In this document: positions 63,045 through 63,222 of the stretch, piece after piece
Position numbering within the stretch: the stretch's first letter is position 1
Layout of the letters: every line of letters begins with the position of its first letter
Assembly: GCF_008520305.1 (NCBI RefSeq)
Contig: NZ_ML703265.1
Location: 1-63,222 of the forward strand
Direction of reading: 5' to 3'
Source of the DNA: Mesorhizobium sp. SARCC-RB16n
GTDB lineage: Bacteria > Pseudomonadota > Alphaproteobacteria > Rhizobiales > Rhizobiaceae
Length of the DNA stretch: 63,222 nt
Made by a program: the position numbers and the translations under genes
Notes under the pieces: model-generated
Seen by the model: only the letters and a program-made list of their open reading frames with translations
Told to the model about the DNA's origin: nothing
The model's database searches: none

Positions 63045-63222
63045 CAGGCAACCTCACGATTGCGTTGAATCAGTTTAGGAGCTGATTGGGCGTTGGTCCC
63101 GCGCCACCGTGACGACTGCCTATGTCGCTTGCCCGATGAGGGCCCGCATGAGACTTGCAGCGTTTCGGTGGCCGAGAGCCACAGACGGGCTACAGGAAGA
63201 TGCGCCACGGACACTTCGGCCA

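Overview
The window looks like a chromosomal core segment of an alphaproteobacterium of the order Hyphomicrobiales (Rhizobiales), most likely Mesorhizobium or a close relative. This is inferred from the high GC content, the gene order rpmH-rnpA-yidC-engB-argB-(HAD nucleotidase)-dapD-dapE-truA-fmt-def, the intergenic repeat families, and protein sequences typical of Phyllobacteriaceae. No database search was possible. I found no phage genes, transposases, CRISPR arrays or replication origin. The only RNA gene recognised is a tRNA-Arg(ACG); a guanidine-II riboswitch candidate precedes a Gdx/SugE-type exporter gene.

Layout. 0-6.2 kb: aldo/keto reductase divergent from a LysR regulator, a cytochrome b561/YceI pair, a Gfo/Idh/MocA oxidoreductase and a large flavoprotein dehydrogenase. 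6.3-10.7 kb: tRNA-Arg, an orphan sensor histidine kinase, then rpmH-rnpA-yidC. 10.9-25.2 kb: accessory modules that interrupt the yidC-engB-argB backbone. These are a fasciclin protein, a marR-emrA-emrB efflux operon, an acetyltransferase translationally coupled to engB, a TetR-controlled second emrAB pair, a Tat-exported MsrB, a second fasciclin protein beside an ECF sigma/anti-sigma pair, and an amidase. 25.4-35.8 kb: argB, RidA, a B12-dependent radical SAM enzyme, two Lrp/AsnC regulators, phenylalanine hydroxylase, an amino-acid-type ABC importer lacking its ATPase but containing a flavin oxidase gene, a MarR regulator facing a decayed flavin monooxygenase gene, and a diguanylate cyclase. 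35.9-47.3 kb: lysine/diaminopimelate and housekeeping genes (HAD nucleotidase, LOG-family protein, dapD, two DUF805 genes, ketopantoate reductase, dapE, truA, fmt, def, rmuC). 47.4-56.7 kb: mixed accessory functions (GFA, CDF efflux, transglutaminase, guanidine exporter, two luciferase-like monooxygenases, AI-2E family transporter, arylamine N-acetyltransferase, inositol monophosphatase). 57.0-63.0 kb: a complete polar-amino-acid-type ABC importer next to a tightly overlapping four-gene operon: a 6-hydroxynicotinate reductase-like iron-sulfur protein, UPF0280, an 'amino acid synthesis' family protein and a MarR regulator.

The most interesting parts are that four-gene operon with the adjacent importer (a possible undescribed N-heterocycle or cyclic-amide pathway), the SigK/RskA-like pair beside fasciclin genes (parallel to mycobacterial SigK-RskA-MPT70/83), the inverted near-identical fasciclin paralogues flanking about 10 kb, and the decayed MarR-controlled monooxygenase locus that still has an intact regulator and operator candidate. 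Start codons were chosen from ribosome-binding sites, overlaps and family lengths; several are TTG or GTG.
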